Shown in pieces: positions 32,038 through 43,708 of a stretch of 64,000 nt of DNA. The DNA is from Euptelea pleiosperma (taxonomy: Eukaryota > Streptophyta > Magnoliopsida > Ranunculales > Eupteleaceae). Under the pieces are notes generated by a model. It was given only the letters and a program-made list of their open reading frames with translations. It was not told the DNA's origin and ran no database searches. Every line of letters starts with the position of its first letter. Positions within the stretch are counted from its first letter, which is position 1. The DNA lies in assembly GCA_035048495.1 (NCBI GenBank), contig CM068551.1, positions 15,068,248 to 15,132,247 on the forward strand, written 5' to 3'. The position numbers were made by a program, and so were the translations under genes.

Positions 32038-32107
32038 TTTATATAGGTTTTCTGGGTCCATGTGGGGATGACACGTTACATTTAGGTCTAGTCTTGAGGT
32101 GACACGT
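32038..32107 (-). promoter_or_regulatory. LEA copy 3 promoter: TATA box and two ABREs
   Basis: CCTATATAAA (plus 32038-32047) with ACGTGTC boxes at plus 32070-32076 and 32101-32107, same order as in copies 1 and 2. Only this one promoter serves the fused gene. Confidence 0.75.
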
Positions 32108-32662
32108 TTCAGATTTGAGAAGGTGAGAGAGAGAGACTTTGCTGCCTTCGACGTGGAATTGGAATACCAAGTCGGTAAGAATCTTGATCCACTATGAGTG
32201 GATAGGAGCTCACCACACGTACCGTTTCTAAAAACTTTGTAACTTTTCTGTACGTACGGTGGAAAAGTGAAACTGATATATTTTCTGTAACTCTCGGTGA
32301 CGCAGTGGAGAGATATTATCGAAATGGAGAAATTTAGCCCAAGGGGATTTTCCGTGTGAGGGTGTAGGTCGTAAAAAATGCACCACGTGGCACAATCTTT
32401 TGGTCCTATTGACCCATCAATAACTGGCCCACCCCTGATTTGTGTTGCCACCTGGTGCGTTTTTATGCGACTCCACAGCCCAGGGAAAAATAGCCCCTCA
32501 AGCTAATTAGTTTCGGCTAAATTCTTTGCCAAATTATCACATGCATGAGGTATTGGTCACTCTAAACCTTGAAACGTGTCGTATTGTAGGGCCCACTGAC
32601 TCATGATTGTTTAATATATCTTTTGTAAACTTACTGAAAGGGAAGGATTGACGACGGAACTC
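32108..32662. other. Upstream spacer of LEA copy 3 with a foldback half
   Basis: Includes a foldback left arm at about 32370-32450 (GCACCACGTGGCACAATC, CACGTG at 32384-32389). The rest shows no gene. Confidence 0.5.
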
Positions 32663-33245
32663 CGTATGAGACACGTCGCACACTTTTAGAGACCACCGAC
32701 CACATGGATGTTTGGCCCATCTGTAGGTGGACCCAAGGTTTAAAAGGGGCAGTTATAACGGCATAACGTGGGGCGTTACCGGTTTTTCCTTTATAACGGC
32801 TGTTACAACGAATTGTAACACTTGGGGGCAAAACCGAAAAATAACAGAAAAAATGGTCAAATAATTCAAATTTTGAACATTTGAAAATTGAATTTTCAAA
32901 TACGAAAATAATGGTAGTTATATTTTCTGCTTTTTAATGGCACATAACGAAATGGGGGAGGTCCGAATCCGTTATAGCGGCCGTTATTTTCATTATAACG
33001 GCCGTTTTTTAAACCATGGGTGGACCTACGTACTAAAATTCAACCTGATTAGTGATTTCTACCCTTTGGATATGAGTACCCAAATAATATTTGAATGACA
33101 TAATTAAAATAAAAAATCCATGAAAAGGCTCCAATACATCTGTTATAAATCACTAATCATGGTATTTTTTGGTCTGTAAGTCAACCTAGGGATGGACCAA
33201 ACATATGGTCCTTGGTGTCTTGCCATGTGTTCATACTCTGATTAC
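32663..33245. mobile_element. Foldback element interrupted by an hAT MITE
   Basis: Left arm GAGACACGTCGCACACTTTTAGAG...TGTAGGTGGACC breaks at 32733 and resumes at 33019 with GGTGGACCTACGTAC. The right arm ends near AGGGATGGACCAAACATATGG. The nesting gives relative age: foldback first, MITE later. Confidence 0.75.
32734..33018. mobile_element. hAT-type MITE, 285 bp, opposite orientation
   Basis: Ends CAAGGTTTAAAAGGGGC and (reverse complement) CATGGTTTAAAAAACGG; perfect 8-bp target duplication GGTGGACC at 32726-32733 and 33019-33026. Same family as 24591-24853. Confidence 0.85.
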
Positions 33246-33299
33246 GACGTAAATTAGGCTTTGGATTGGACTTATTTTCATGGGGTAATCTCAACTGTG

Positions 33300-33445
33300 G
33301 GAATTTCATCAGTATGTAAGGTATATAGATATCCAACGCCTAGAAATCACTAATCACGCTGATTTTTGGTTTATAGGTCCACCTAGCGATTGGCCAAACG
33401 TGCATATGGTCAGAGTCCTCTAATAGTGTACCACGTGGCTCATAT
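33300..33445. repeat. Foldback element, right half
   Basis: AATCACTAATCACGCTGATT through AGTGTACCACGTGGCTCA (CACGTG 33432-33437). Confidence 0.65.
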
Positions 33446-33764
33446 TGTATCTTGTAACCGGAGCCTGTCATTTTAGGGTGGTGACTGGAGCCCGACCCTT
33501 TTTGTATACCACATTTTATTATTCATCTTCTTCCACCTTGAGCTCTCTCATTCTAGCTCAAATGTCTCCCCTATCTCTTTACCACTTGCTCTAAGATTAG
33601 ACTATGTCAATCTTGTAGGAGAAAATCTCACACCCCCTTGAGATACGCGTAAAATCATATGCTAAGTCTTCAGATCCATCTGATCAGACTCTTCTTTCGA
33701 GTATTCAGGTGTCAGGTCCGATAAGATCGTTTTCTTTGCCGTGTAGTCCGGTATGCTTGCCGAC
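33446..33764. other. Host segment split by the Tat element, left piece
   Basis: Non-coding DNA whose continuation is at 51666. Ends with the target duplication CCGAC (33760-33764). See 51666-52200 for what the split segment may be. Confidence 0.4.
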
Positions 33765-35774
33765 TGTAGACACCCCATTTTGGCACGATCTTCTAACTTA
33801 GCGATCGACGGTCTCGAGCTTCTTCTTTTTTTGATCGAGGAATTACTTTATAAATCTCAACCCTTAGGATATTCCTACCTAATCGTAGAGCCTTAATTAG
33901 AATCATCAACCACCCTTAGATAACACTTTTAGAACCGAAAACCATAATTAGGAAGCCCTATCATAAGCTATGAGGATTTAATCAAATGTTTGACTTTTGT
34001 TGATAAATGATCAAAAATTATTTGTATATTTGATTTTACCGTTAGATTTGATCAAAATCAAAAGTATTTGTTTTTAACTCTTTTATCTTTTAAAAGAAAA
34101 GTGATTTCATTAAAATCTAATGGCTCGATCATAAGGTCATGACTTTTGTTGGATTAATTTGTAAATGATCTCAATTTTTTATAGTTTGTGTGTCAATGAG
34201 ATGTCTACCTTTGAAAAATACTTTGAATGATTTTTCAAAATATTTTTGTCTTGTCAATTTTGGACTTAAAATGAGCATTTTATCAATGATTGATCAAAAT
34301 TCTAGATGTATGGTCTTGATATATGTAAATGTACAAAGGTTCATACATCATGACACACTTTGATGATATTACTTAAGCTTATCCATCCAACTCACCAAAC
34401 TCTCATACTTTCCCATTTTATCCACACATTTTTATTTATTCTTCGCACATAAATTTTCTACAACTTTTTAACTTTCTAGATTGCCTAACTTTTTTTTAAC
34501 AAATTAGAAAATTCCTTAACATATCCATATAGGACAAACCCCATTTTTATCCTTTTACCCACAAATGACTCAACTACCATTTCTCTTATTCCCAAACTAC
34601 CCTAAACCCTTACTTTTCACCTATAAATACCCCCTCACTCCTTTTAAAAATCCATCCCTTTAAGCAATCTCTTTAGGCCTAGAAAAACTCTTGAAAAATA
34701 ATTTCTTAAGCTCTTCAAAAATCTTTAGAAACCTCAAAAATCCTCCAAAGACCCCCTTGTTTTAAGAGATTAAGTGAAAGGAGGAAGAACTTTTGTTCTT
34801 GCTCACTTCATTTTTTCTTTTTTTTCAAGAACAAGAAGAAGAGAAAGAAGAAGAAAAGGCCAAGGAAAGAAGAAGGACCATTTACAAGGTACAATACAAA
34901 CAACATAAATTCTTTCTCTCTCTAACAATGTAACCATATGGGAAGGCTAAGCCACCCTACTTTATTTGTTCTTTTTCTTTTCTATCTAACTTCTATTTTA
35001 TGCTTTGTTAGTTCTTTATTTTAGTTTTTTTTTCTTATTTTCTTTATGATTATCTTTTTTACTTTTTCTCTCTAGCAATGTAACCACATGGGAAGGTTAT
35101 GCCACCCTATTCTTTTTTCTTTATTTATTTATCTTTTATTTTATTTACTTAGCTCTATATTATTGTATGATTAGTTAGTTCTTTACTTTAGTTTGTCTTT
35201 CTTGCTTCCCTTATGTTGTCTTTTTTTACTTTCTCTCTCTAGTATATGTGGAGAACCTGAAATGCTTGCATAGTAGGGTATTCCTACATTTTCTCTTATG
35301 TTATCTCTTTTTTCTCTTTAATATGTGGAGAACCCGAAATACTTGCATAGTAGAGTATTCCTACATTTTCTCTTATGTTATCTCTTTTTCTCCCTAATAT
35401 GTGGAGAACCAGAAATGCTTGCATAGTAGGGTATTCCCACATTTTTCTTTTATGTTCTTTTATATGTAGATTTTTCTTTTTCTTAAACGGTAACTTGAGA
35501 GGATGATTGAGGGTACAAGAGTAGGTAACCGTTTAAATACGGGTAAGTTGGGATGCCTAACACATTCCCCAATTTATAAATGACTCACTTACCTAATGAT
35601 CTCTCAAATGGTTAGTAGATCAATGGAGTCACTAATTTGCATTTTACTCATTGTAAAAAGGTTATTATCTATTTTCAAACCCGGTGGCCAATCACACCAT
35701 TTAAAAAGGGTTGGTGGCGACTCCATAAGATTTGGCCCTTTTTTGTGCTTCTAGACGGATTGTGCTATCTCACA
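33765..35774 (+). repeat. 5' LTR of the Tat element
   Basis: Starts TGTAGACACCCCATTTTGG and ends CTATCTCACA (canonical TG...CA). TATA box CTATAAATAC at 34621-34630. Two copies of a CAATGTAACCAYATGGGAAGG segment lie near 34926 and 35077. Three copies of a 76-77-bp unit starting ATATGTGGAGAACC lie at 35244, 35321 and 35397. Length 2010 bp. Confidence 0.95.
34621..34630 (+). promoter_or_regulatory. LTR promoter TATA box
   Basis: CTATAAATAC about 850 bp into the LTR, followed by a CT-rich stretch; repeated in the 3' LTR at 50514-50520. Transcription of the element would start about 30 bp downstream. Confidence 0.6.
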
Positions 35775-35776
35775 GT

Positions 35777-35794
35777 TGGCGACTCCACTGGGGA
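35777..35794 (+). other. Primer binding site, tRNA-Arg
   Basis: TGGCGACTCCACTGGGGA, two bases after the 5' LTR, is complementary to the 3' end of plant tRNA-Arg (...CCCCAGTGGAGTCGCCA), the primer typical of Ogre/Tat elements. Confidence 0.85.
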
Positions 35795-36651
35795 CAGGGT
35801 CAAGCCAAAATTGGCTCTCTTGACTTTCAAGTTACCAATTTTATTGAACTTCTTTATTTTTTTTTTTAATTAGTTTGTTTAATAACTTAACATTGCATAT
35901 ATACATATTGCTTGTTTGTACATTTGATTTTCTAGTTTTTCTTATGTTACTTTATTGTAATAAATTGGATCAAATGTTGCATGTTTATCACTCACCTCAT
36001 ATACATCATGTCATGTCCCAAAACCTATTAGGAGGGATGCAAGTAAACTTACGGCTAGAGGGTCGATACCCCTAGTGTCGGTGCTAAAAGCCCCAACCAT
36101 ATCACCAACTAAAGATCCACTTGTGTCTTTGCACTTGTGGGAAGGTTTGAAGATATGGAGCCAAACCTTTTATAGATTCATATCCCAACCTCATGAGCAT
36201 GTATGGAATTGGTTAGTCCTATTCTATGATTAATTTTAGGACACAAGTGCAATCACATTGCCTCAACCCTTTACATGGTGTGTTTCATTATAAAAAAAAA
36301 AAAAAATCAAAATTTCAACATTCTCTTAGGGTCTTTTTTGGGTTCATTTTTTTTTTATTTTGAGGTTGTGTATATAAAATTTTTAGGTTTAGGATCTTCT
36401 TCTTTTTTTCCACACTGCATGTTAGTTGTGTATAGAGTCCAATCTTCTTCATAACATCTATTCATCTTTCAAAAAAAAAAAAATCTTTCATTTCACATCT
36501 TTACCAACTCTTTTTAGAATTTAATGTTTTCCTTCAAACATTTCATCAATCTTCTATAAAAAAAAATCATCTTTTAGTTTTTTTAATGGTTTGTTTTCTA
36601 ATAAAATTTATTCCATCATCTTGCTTTTTTAGGGAGGAAGTGAAGGTTGTG
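35795..36651 (+). other. 5' untranslated region of the Tat element
   Basis: AT- and T-rich leader with several poly-T and poly-A runs; no gene. Confidence 0.6.
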
Positions 36652-38359
36652 ATGGCCAATTTGCATCCTCAATGCGACGGTCCAATTGCTCCACATTTAA
36701 AGCTCCCTAATCTTAAGAGGCACTCTTGTTGCAATCACAAGTTATTGGAAATCATTGATGGTTGGCAATGTGATAAACGACTCACTTGGAGACAAATAAA
36801 TCACCTTGGAGCCACTCTCAAATTAGCAAAAGTAGAACTCAATTGGCATCTTTTGGAAGCTATGGTGAGGTGTTGGGACCTGGATCATATGGTTTTCAAA
36901 TTTGGAGTTCATGAACTTTGTCCTACATTGGAAGAGTGCTCTCAACTCTTATGTATGCCTCTTGATGGTGGTCTATTCTTTCCTCCATTAAAGCAAGGTT
37001 ACACTAAGGAAGTAGAAGAGTTTCTCTATGTTCCTAAAGATAAGTTGGAAAAGGACAATAATGGGCAATGCAAGACATGCTCAATGAATTTTCTCATAAA
37101 TAGGTACTTCAATATGGGTGATCCGACTCAACAAAAAGTGAAAATGGGTCGTGCAAATGCATTGGATCTAGCAATTGTTGGGCACATTCTCCTTCCTCGA
37201 AGTACTACATATGTTGATGCCTCACTTTGCAAGATTATAAAAGAGGTTAGAACCGGAAAGACTTTGGTACCTATGATCCTAGCGGAGATTCTTAGAGGGT
37301 TAACAACTTCCACACGACATGGATGCATTAAGCTCAATGGGTGTATCTCGCTTCTTCAAGTTTGGTAGCCATGAGAGATGTTACATTTGGCCATTTTAAT
37401 CTCATAAATAATCATCTCATGCATAAACCTTGTCTTATTCCAAAGAATAAGGTGGAGTGGTATAAAGGTTTAAACTCTTTGAAGGCGGAAGAGATTCAAT
37501 GGAAGTGCACTTGGCTCTCTCGGGGAGAAGATGTTTACTTACGGGTTCCGGGTCGACAAGGTTTAGTGCTTGCCGGGCTTCACGGTTCTACTCCATATAC
37601 ACCACTCTGGGTACTTCGTCAACTTGGGTATGTCCAATTTAATCCCATTATTGACGACATCAAATGTGACTATGCCGATTTTACAACATACTCGGAGAAG
37701 CTAGAAATACACTTTGTGGATTTTTGGAAGCGGAGTAATAGACCCGTTCTTGAATTAGTTCGTAGTGATGTGCCGACAACAACTAAAGAATACTTGCTTG
37801 GTTTGGAGATGCCCTATATTGAGTCGCTCATGCCTAAACTCGATTTTCTTCATACTCCTCTTGTGGCTCCAAAGGAAGATAAAGTGCCGGTTGCTTTGCC
37901 CATTATAGATGTTTTCAAGAATGTTGCTCTCCGATTTGCCAAACGCCATCGTGAGTTTGAAGAAGAGCGGGGAGAAACGCATGAAAAGATGATCATACAA
38001 GCAAAAAAAAAATGATATACATTGCCAAAAATAAGTGCTTAAAGAAGAAGATTGTCAAGCTCGAAGAAGAAAACCTTCACCTCAATGAGTTAGAAGAACG
38101 GTGCAAGCATGTTGAAGAACTTGAGGAGCAATGCAATTTCCTTAAGGAGGTTCATCATCGATGTGAAGAAGATCGTTGTAGCGCATTTGCAAATCGAGAT
38201 GCTATATTGGGGGAATTGGACCGTATGGAAATGGACCATAAAGATAACATGGTCATTTATGATCAAACGGTTACATGGCTTGATGCATACAATATTGCCT
38301 TGGAAAGGCAAATTATGTCACTTGGCCATAAGCCGGTTACGGCCCCACCTCCTCCCTAA
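36652..38359 (+). pseudogene. Extra ORF1 upstream of gag (function unknown), two frameshifts
   Basis: From ATG 36652 (MANLHPQCDGPIAPHL) the frame runs to 37368, continues in a second frame to 38015 and in a third from 38012 to 38359. The last shift falls in a run of A's at 38003-38012. The first part contains the block RCWDLDHMVFKFGVHELCPT and EECSQLLCMPLDG, which I recognise as the conserved domain of the extra ORF1 in Ogre-like elements (annotated in plant databases as a domain of unknown function, DUF7745). The third part (EEENLHLNELEERCKHVEEL) is a clear heptad-type coiled coil, so the protein probably oligomerised. About 560 residues in total. Confidence 0.75.
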
Positions 38360-38489
38360 TGAATTCTTAGTTGAGCAAAAAAAAAAGAGACTACTTTGTA
38401 TTTTGTGATTTTAAATGAATGAAATCATCTACTTTGGTCATGAAAGCTTATAGTCTATTATTTTTCTTCAACTTTCAAAAATTAGAATG

Positions 38490-38985
38490 TTTATCTTGTA
38501 GTTTGGACTTCTCTTAAGGAGCCTTTGCCATTTTCAAAACCAATTTGGGTTACTTTTAAGGAACTCGTGCCATCCAAAAAAAATGATCAAGTTTGTAGTT
38601 TGGGTTTCCCTTAAGGAGCCTTTGCAATTTTCAATATCAATTTGGAGTTTCCATTAGGGAGCTCTTACAATTAAAAAACAAAAAAACAAAAATATCAATT
38701 GTGTAGTTTGGGTTTCCCTTAAGGAACCATTGCCTTTTAAAAAAAAATCAACTGTATAGTGTGGGTTTCCCTTAAGAAACCATTGCCTCTTCAAAACTGA
38801 TCATTGTAGTTTAGGTTTCCCTTAAGGAACCTTTGCCTTGCAAAAAGTAATCATGGTCTCAATTACCATGTTGACTAGGTGCTCAGGCTGTCCCACCTAG
38901 TATTCTTTTGTGGATTTAGGGGATTCTAGCTCACTTATCCACTCTTGGCATAAGTCCAATATGGCCGCCGTCGCATCTTCTAAAA
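38490..38985 (+). repeat. Imperfect tandem repeats between ORF1 and gag, first block
   Basis: Units of about 55-65 bp around TAGTTTGGGTTTCCCTTAAGG and CCTTTGCC, at least six copies, diverged. Confidence 0.75.
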
Positions 38986-38990
38986 ACTTT

Positions 38991-39245
38991 AATAGTTTGG
39001 TTTCCCTTAAGGAGCCTTGCATCTTCCAGAGCCACTTCAATAGCTTGGTTTCCCTTAAGGAGCCTAGCATCTTCCAAAGCTACTTCAATAGTTTGGTTTC
39101 CCTTAAGGAGCCTAGCATCTTCCAAAGCCACTTCAATAGTTTGGTTTCCCTTAAGGATCCTCGCATCTTCCAAGCTACTTTAATAGTTTGGTTTCACTTA
39201 AGGAGCATTGCATCTTCCAAATCCACTGCAATAGTTCAGGTTTCC
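38991..39245 (+). repeat. 48-bp tandem repeats between ORF1 and gag
   Basis: AATAGTTTGG units start at 38991, 39039, 39087, 39135, 39182 and 39230, period 48 (once 47). Being 16 codons long, the unit stays open and would give a repeated FNSLVSLKEPSIFQSH peptide. Tandem repeats in this position are known from Ogre-type elements and can seed satellites. Confidence 0.9.
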
Positions 39246-39464
39246 TTAAGGAGACTTTTTTTTCTAGTTGTTTTAATTCTCTTAAGACTTGCATCCCATA
39301 TTCACTTTTGAGGAGCCTCTCATCTTTCCATTTTCAACTTTTAGGATCATTAATAACATCTTAAATAAAAAAAAAAAAATCTCATCTTTTAAAGTCTAAA
39401 AGTTTCTTAGATTATAGCATTTTTATATTTTCTTACAAAGCTTTTTTCTTTTTTTCAAAAGGGA

Positions 39465-41500
39465 TTGACGTCATCCATCATCATAGAGCCGAGCCAGCGA
39501 CCTCCGAAAGGGAGATCCGTGAATCCGGCACTTCCTCGAAGCACTATTTTGACACGTTCAAAAACACGAGCAATGGAGCATAATCACCCTCCTGGTTCTG
39601 ATCCTCCAAACACCAGTGAAGTGATAGGGACTGCTGTCATCCCTCTTGACACTTCGACTTCTCCGGTAATCAGTCTCACTGACATTCCGTTGCTCAAAGA
39701 CATGATCCAAGAGCTAATCCAAGCCTCCCTCAATAATCTAATGGCTGCACAGAGCCAATCTCAGTCCATTCCCCAAAACCAACCTTCCATTCCCCCATAT
39801 CAACCTCAACCTAACCCAACAATTCTCCAACCCACCATTTCTAATCCTCTCTTTCACATGTCCATACAACCTACTATTCCCAATCCTCCTGCACCAACCA
39901 TTCCTCAAACTAATCTTCACACTACCTCTGTTCCAACTCCAGTTTTTACTTTTTCATCAATGCCCACAGTTACACCCTGTCCTACCCAACAACCAGCCCC
40001 CAGACTTTCACTCTACCACCCATCTCCCTCTTATTTTGAAAATATTGATCATTATGAATAAGAGGGCAGACAAAATCATAGTAGCCATAACTATCCTATT
40101 TCAAATATCCTAGCACCCCTGGCAGATCCTCATAGAGAGAGATTTGAGAAGATGGAAGCAGAAATCAAGAAGCTGAAAGGAACTCACAATGTTGGGGTCA
40201 CAGATTTTAATGAACTATGTTTATATCCTGATGCAGAATTACCTGAAAAGTTCAAGATGCCTGAGTTCACTAAGTATGATTGAAGAGGATGTTTACAAAC
40301 TCACTTGAAGGGATATTGTGGGGATATGTTTCAGTATGGGAAAAATGAGAAGTTACTTATGCAGTGTTTCCAGAAGAGTCTCAATGGTCCTGCCCTTAGA
40401 TGGTACACTACTTTGGATCACACCAAGATCAAGACTTGGAGAGATATCTCTGAGGCGTTCCTAGCCCATTACGCTTTCAATATGGATTTGGTTCCTCAGA
40501 AGGATGACCTAGAGAGAATGTCGCAAAAAAATAATGAGACCTTTACAGAGTATGCATTTAGATGGCGAGAAGCAGCAGCTCAGTTAAGGACTTCAATGAT
40601 CGAGGAAGAGATGATCCGATCATTTCTAAAAACCGTTGGACAACCATACCATACTCTCTTGATAACGCAAACGCTACCCACATTTGCTGCTATGGCCCAA
40701 AATGGTTCGAGGATTGAGGCATCAATCAGGGATGGCACCATTGCGGATCCCTCCGTAGTGCAATCGATGGTCTATGGAAAGCCTTCTGGAACAAATATAA
40801 AGAAGAACGACAACAAGAAGAGAATGCCCAATGGAGAGGTGCAAATGATCACTCCGACATCTCAACCATCGATTCACCGAATACCTCAACAACAATATGC
40901 TCAACGTGTTGTTCATCCTCATTTTATTCATCAAGTCCCACGCCAACAAGTTCATGCAATGGGGCCAACTCCGCAACAACCCTTTACTTCACTGCAACAT
41001 CCTCAACAGTCTACGCACCAGCAATATTTCCAACATACCCATAGAAGGCAAGAGGGAATACCACAACAACAAATGCAACAACTTCAAGAAAATCAAATTG
41101 AGGAAAGAGAAGAGAGTTTACACCCTTACCATTGACTCTTTCACAATTGCTTCCACAACTCCTTGAACAAGGACTTTTGGTCCTCCAATCTCCTAAACCA
41201 GTGTCAGACCCGCCTCCAAGAGGTTATGACCCTAGTGCATGGTGTACGTATCATCAGGGTCCCGGGCATTGGACTGATAAGTGTTGGAATTTCAAGCATG
41301 CTATACAGAACTTGATAAACCAGGGAAGAATTGTCCTTCCATCTCAGCAACCTGGCACATCTGGCATCATACAAAATCCCCTCCCAAACCATCTAGAGCA
41401 AGGCCCCAGCACTTCAAAGCAAATCAATGCCATATCGGTAGGTTCTTATACCTTGACCCATCATGTCTTATTGGACCAGTCGGAAAGGATTTTGTTATAA
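39465..41500 (+). pseudogene. Tat element gag, broken
   Basis: 39573-40061 is an N-terminal region rich in Pro and Gln. A stop (TAA) at about 40059 and another (TGA) near 40281 interrupt it. The capsid-like Retrotrans_gag core at 40305-40620 is clear: LKGYCGDMFQYGKNEKLLMQ, GPALRWYTTLDHTKIKTW and FAWRE-like TEYAFRWREAAAQL. A frameshift near 41130 separates it from 41132-41500 with SQLLPQLLEQGLL and a Cys/His segment CTYHQGPGHWTDKCWNFKHAI, the nucleic-acid binding part in this lineage. Particle assembly would not be possible from this copy. Confidence 0.85.
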
Positions 41501-41934
41501 ACATCAATTCAAAATTTGAATTATCTAATCCACTGGTCGGTACCTTGACTGATCAATCTTCATTGTTCAAAACAGAAAACCACGGTACCCAGCCTCAACC
41601 TACCGCTCAATTTCGACTATGTCGGCCAAAATCAATTGTTTCTACCCCCACTCATGTAACTCAACTTCCACCTTTTATGGTACAACCACCCATCAACCCA
41701 GTTCTATCCACGCCTTCTATCACCCTTACTCCAGTTCAACCTCCTATAAACCCAAACTCCTCTACCCAAATTGTCAAACACCTAGCACCATCACTACTGC
41801 CATAACCTTTTCAGATTTCTTACCCACCAAAATCTATTCCACCACCAATACCCAAACCTTTTATCATTCAAGTCCCTCCAACTCAACCCATAGCCAACCT
41901 ATCCAAGGTGCCGTGAAACTATAATGATCAGACA
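41501..41934 (+). other. Gag-protease linker, frameshifted, proline-rich
   Basis: Pro/Thr/Ser-rich in two frames (VQPPINPVLSTPSITLTPVQ). No domain. Confidence 0.55.
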
Positions 41935-42705
41935 GTGGTAATGGAAAGAAGAGTAGATGAAGGGGAATGCCATGAGATTGGTAATACGACGAGATCAGGA
42001 AGGTGTTTCAAGCCGACAAATCTAAGGACTAAAGGAGAAAAAGGAAAAGAGAAGGAAACAATGGCTAATGATAATGATGATAGTGCCTTCTATAAAGCCC
42101 TGAAGAAATTAGAGTACAACGTTGTTGAACAACTTGTGAAGGTGCCAGCTCAGATTTCGATATTGGGGTTGTTGCTAACCTCAGAACATCATCGAGCTCA
42201 AATGATGGAAGTATTGCAGAAAGCTCATGTTATGGCTAACATCACTCCTGAGAGACTGGCAAAGTTGGTAGGAATGATCATGGCCCCTCGGGTGATAACA
42301 TTTTCTGATGATGAGATCCCTGGAGAAGGAACCAGACACTTGAGGCCCTTATATATCACAGTGACATGTCGGAATCAGAAAGTGCCTGCGGTCCTGATCG
42401 ACAGTGGCTTGGGCCTAAATGTATGCTCTTTGAATACTATTAAGACCATAGGACTTGGCCTCTCTGACATCAGAAGGAGACCCATGACAATTAGGGCTTT
42501 TGATAATTCTATCAGACAAAATGTTGGAGAAATCGATCTTGATATGATCATAGGCCCGTATTCATTCAAGATTAACTTCCAAGTGTTGGACATGGAGGCA
42601 TCCTTCACTTTTCTCCTTGGCAGGCCATGGTTACATTCAGCTGGGGCAGTCCCATCTTCTTTGCATCAAAATGTGAAATTTGTTGTTGATTTCAGTGACC
42701 GGTGA
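41935..42705 (+). CDS. Tat element aspartic protease region
   Basis: A 256-residue open block. The retropepsin-like domain lies at about residues 140-245: HLRPLYITVTCRNQKVPAVL leads to the active site LIDSGLGLNVCS (Asp-Ser-Gly; family members usually have DTGS or DSGS), then DMIIGPYSFKINFQVLDME and the flap-to-C-terminal signature FLLGRPWLHSAGA. The third active-site neighbour is Leu in place of Ser/Ala, which may weaken activity. It would process Gag-Pol in cis. No internal stop here. Confidence 0.85.
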   Translation: MVMERRVDEGECHEIGNTTRSGRCFKPTNLRTKGEKGKEKETMANDNDDSAFYKALKKLEYNVVEQLVKVPAQISILGLLLTSEHHRAQMMEVLQKAHVMANITPERLAKLVGMIMAPRVITFSDDEIPGEGTRHLRPLYITVTCRNQKVPAVLIDSGLGLNVCSLNTIKTIGLGLSDIRRRPMTIRAFDNSIRQNVGEIDLDMIIGPYSFKINFQVLDMEASFTFLLGRPWLHSAGAVPSSLHQNVKFVVDFSDR

Positions 42706-42796
42706 TGAAGAGCTTCATATCCCACCAGGGCAACACACATATGCAGTCCAACACATGGAAACTGAATAAAAAATCTTCTCTTATCAATTTGAAACA

Positions 42797-43708
42797 GTGA
42801 GTTGCATGTCTATGAAAAGAGATGAAGTTGTTGAGCCATGTTGGAGGATGATGTACAACATGAACTTCCACCCTGGCAAGGGATTAAGAGTGAATGAACA
42901 AGGGATGCTGGAACCAGTAAAGAAGACAAAGTACCAGCCAAGATTTGGTAATGGGTACAGACCGCGCGCTGAGGACTACATCAGACAAGCGCAATTGAGA
43001 AGAAAAACTCAGTTAGCAAGAAGAAACGGAGTTGACCTCATCGAGGATATGCCAAAGCCCATTCCTCTCCTCAATGCAACTTTTCTTGTAGGAATCTTTC
43101 GTGATGAAGATTATAACCCTCTTTCAAATCCTAAATCCCCATCTTTTCCAAAATCTGCTATGACTCCTTCAAAGCCAAGCCATTCTCCATCTGTGCAGTC
43201 AAAAGATTCGAAGGTTGAGCACGAGCTCGATATTCCTGATATCTCAATCTTATTCTTAGGCGGGGAATGTCAGTCTGCTTTGATTTTAGAGTCTGAGTCC
43301 AGCAAGTCAATAGGCGCGATGGTCGATGGGATAACAAAGTCCAAAGATGATTTCAAGTCAGACCAAGCAGTAGCGATACCATATGGAGAGCAAGTTGGAG
43401 GCAAAATGATGTATATCGATTGAGAAGCAGTTCAGATCCCGAAGAATCTACAAGAAGAACTCATGATCTCACTGCAAGAAGCAAGCATGTTTGATGAGGA
43501 GGAGATAGAGATGGAATATGAAGATGTCATGATGATTTACGCCAACAAAAGGAAGATTGATCCAACCAATCTGATTCATCAGTTAGAAGGAGAATTGTCG
43601 AACTGGGAATCTGTCCCACTAAGGGCCTGTTTGGTACATGAGAAAAAGAGTTCTGACGGCGAATATTTAGCTAGGCGAATATTATCTTGGCTAAATATTT
43701 GCTCATAG
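42797..43708 (+). pseudogene. Protease-RT connector with G-patch-like segment, interrupted
   Basis: 42797-43423 contains MMYNMNFHPGKGLRVNEQG and PRFGNGYRP, the G-rich segment found after protease in this lineage, then acidic-serine DNA. A TGA at 43421 and a frame continuing at 43463 (YEDVMMIYANKRKIDPTNLI) are followed by the MITE insertion at 43623, so the last residues of this frame are MITE-derived. Confidence 0.6.

Noticed and set aside
38931..39173. Minus-strand ORF with repeated EDARLLKGNQTIEVAL
   Set aside because: Shadow of the 48-bp tandem repeat in the Tat element on the opposite strand.
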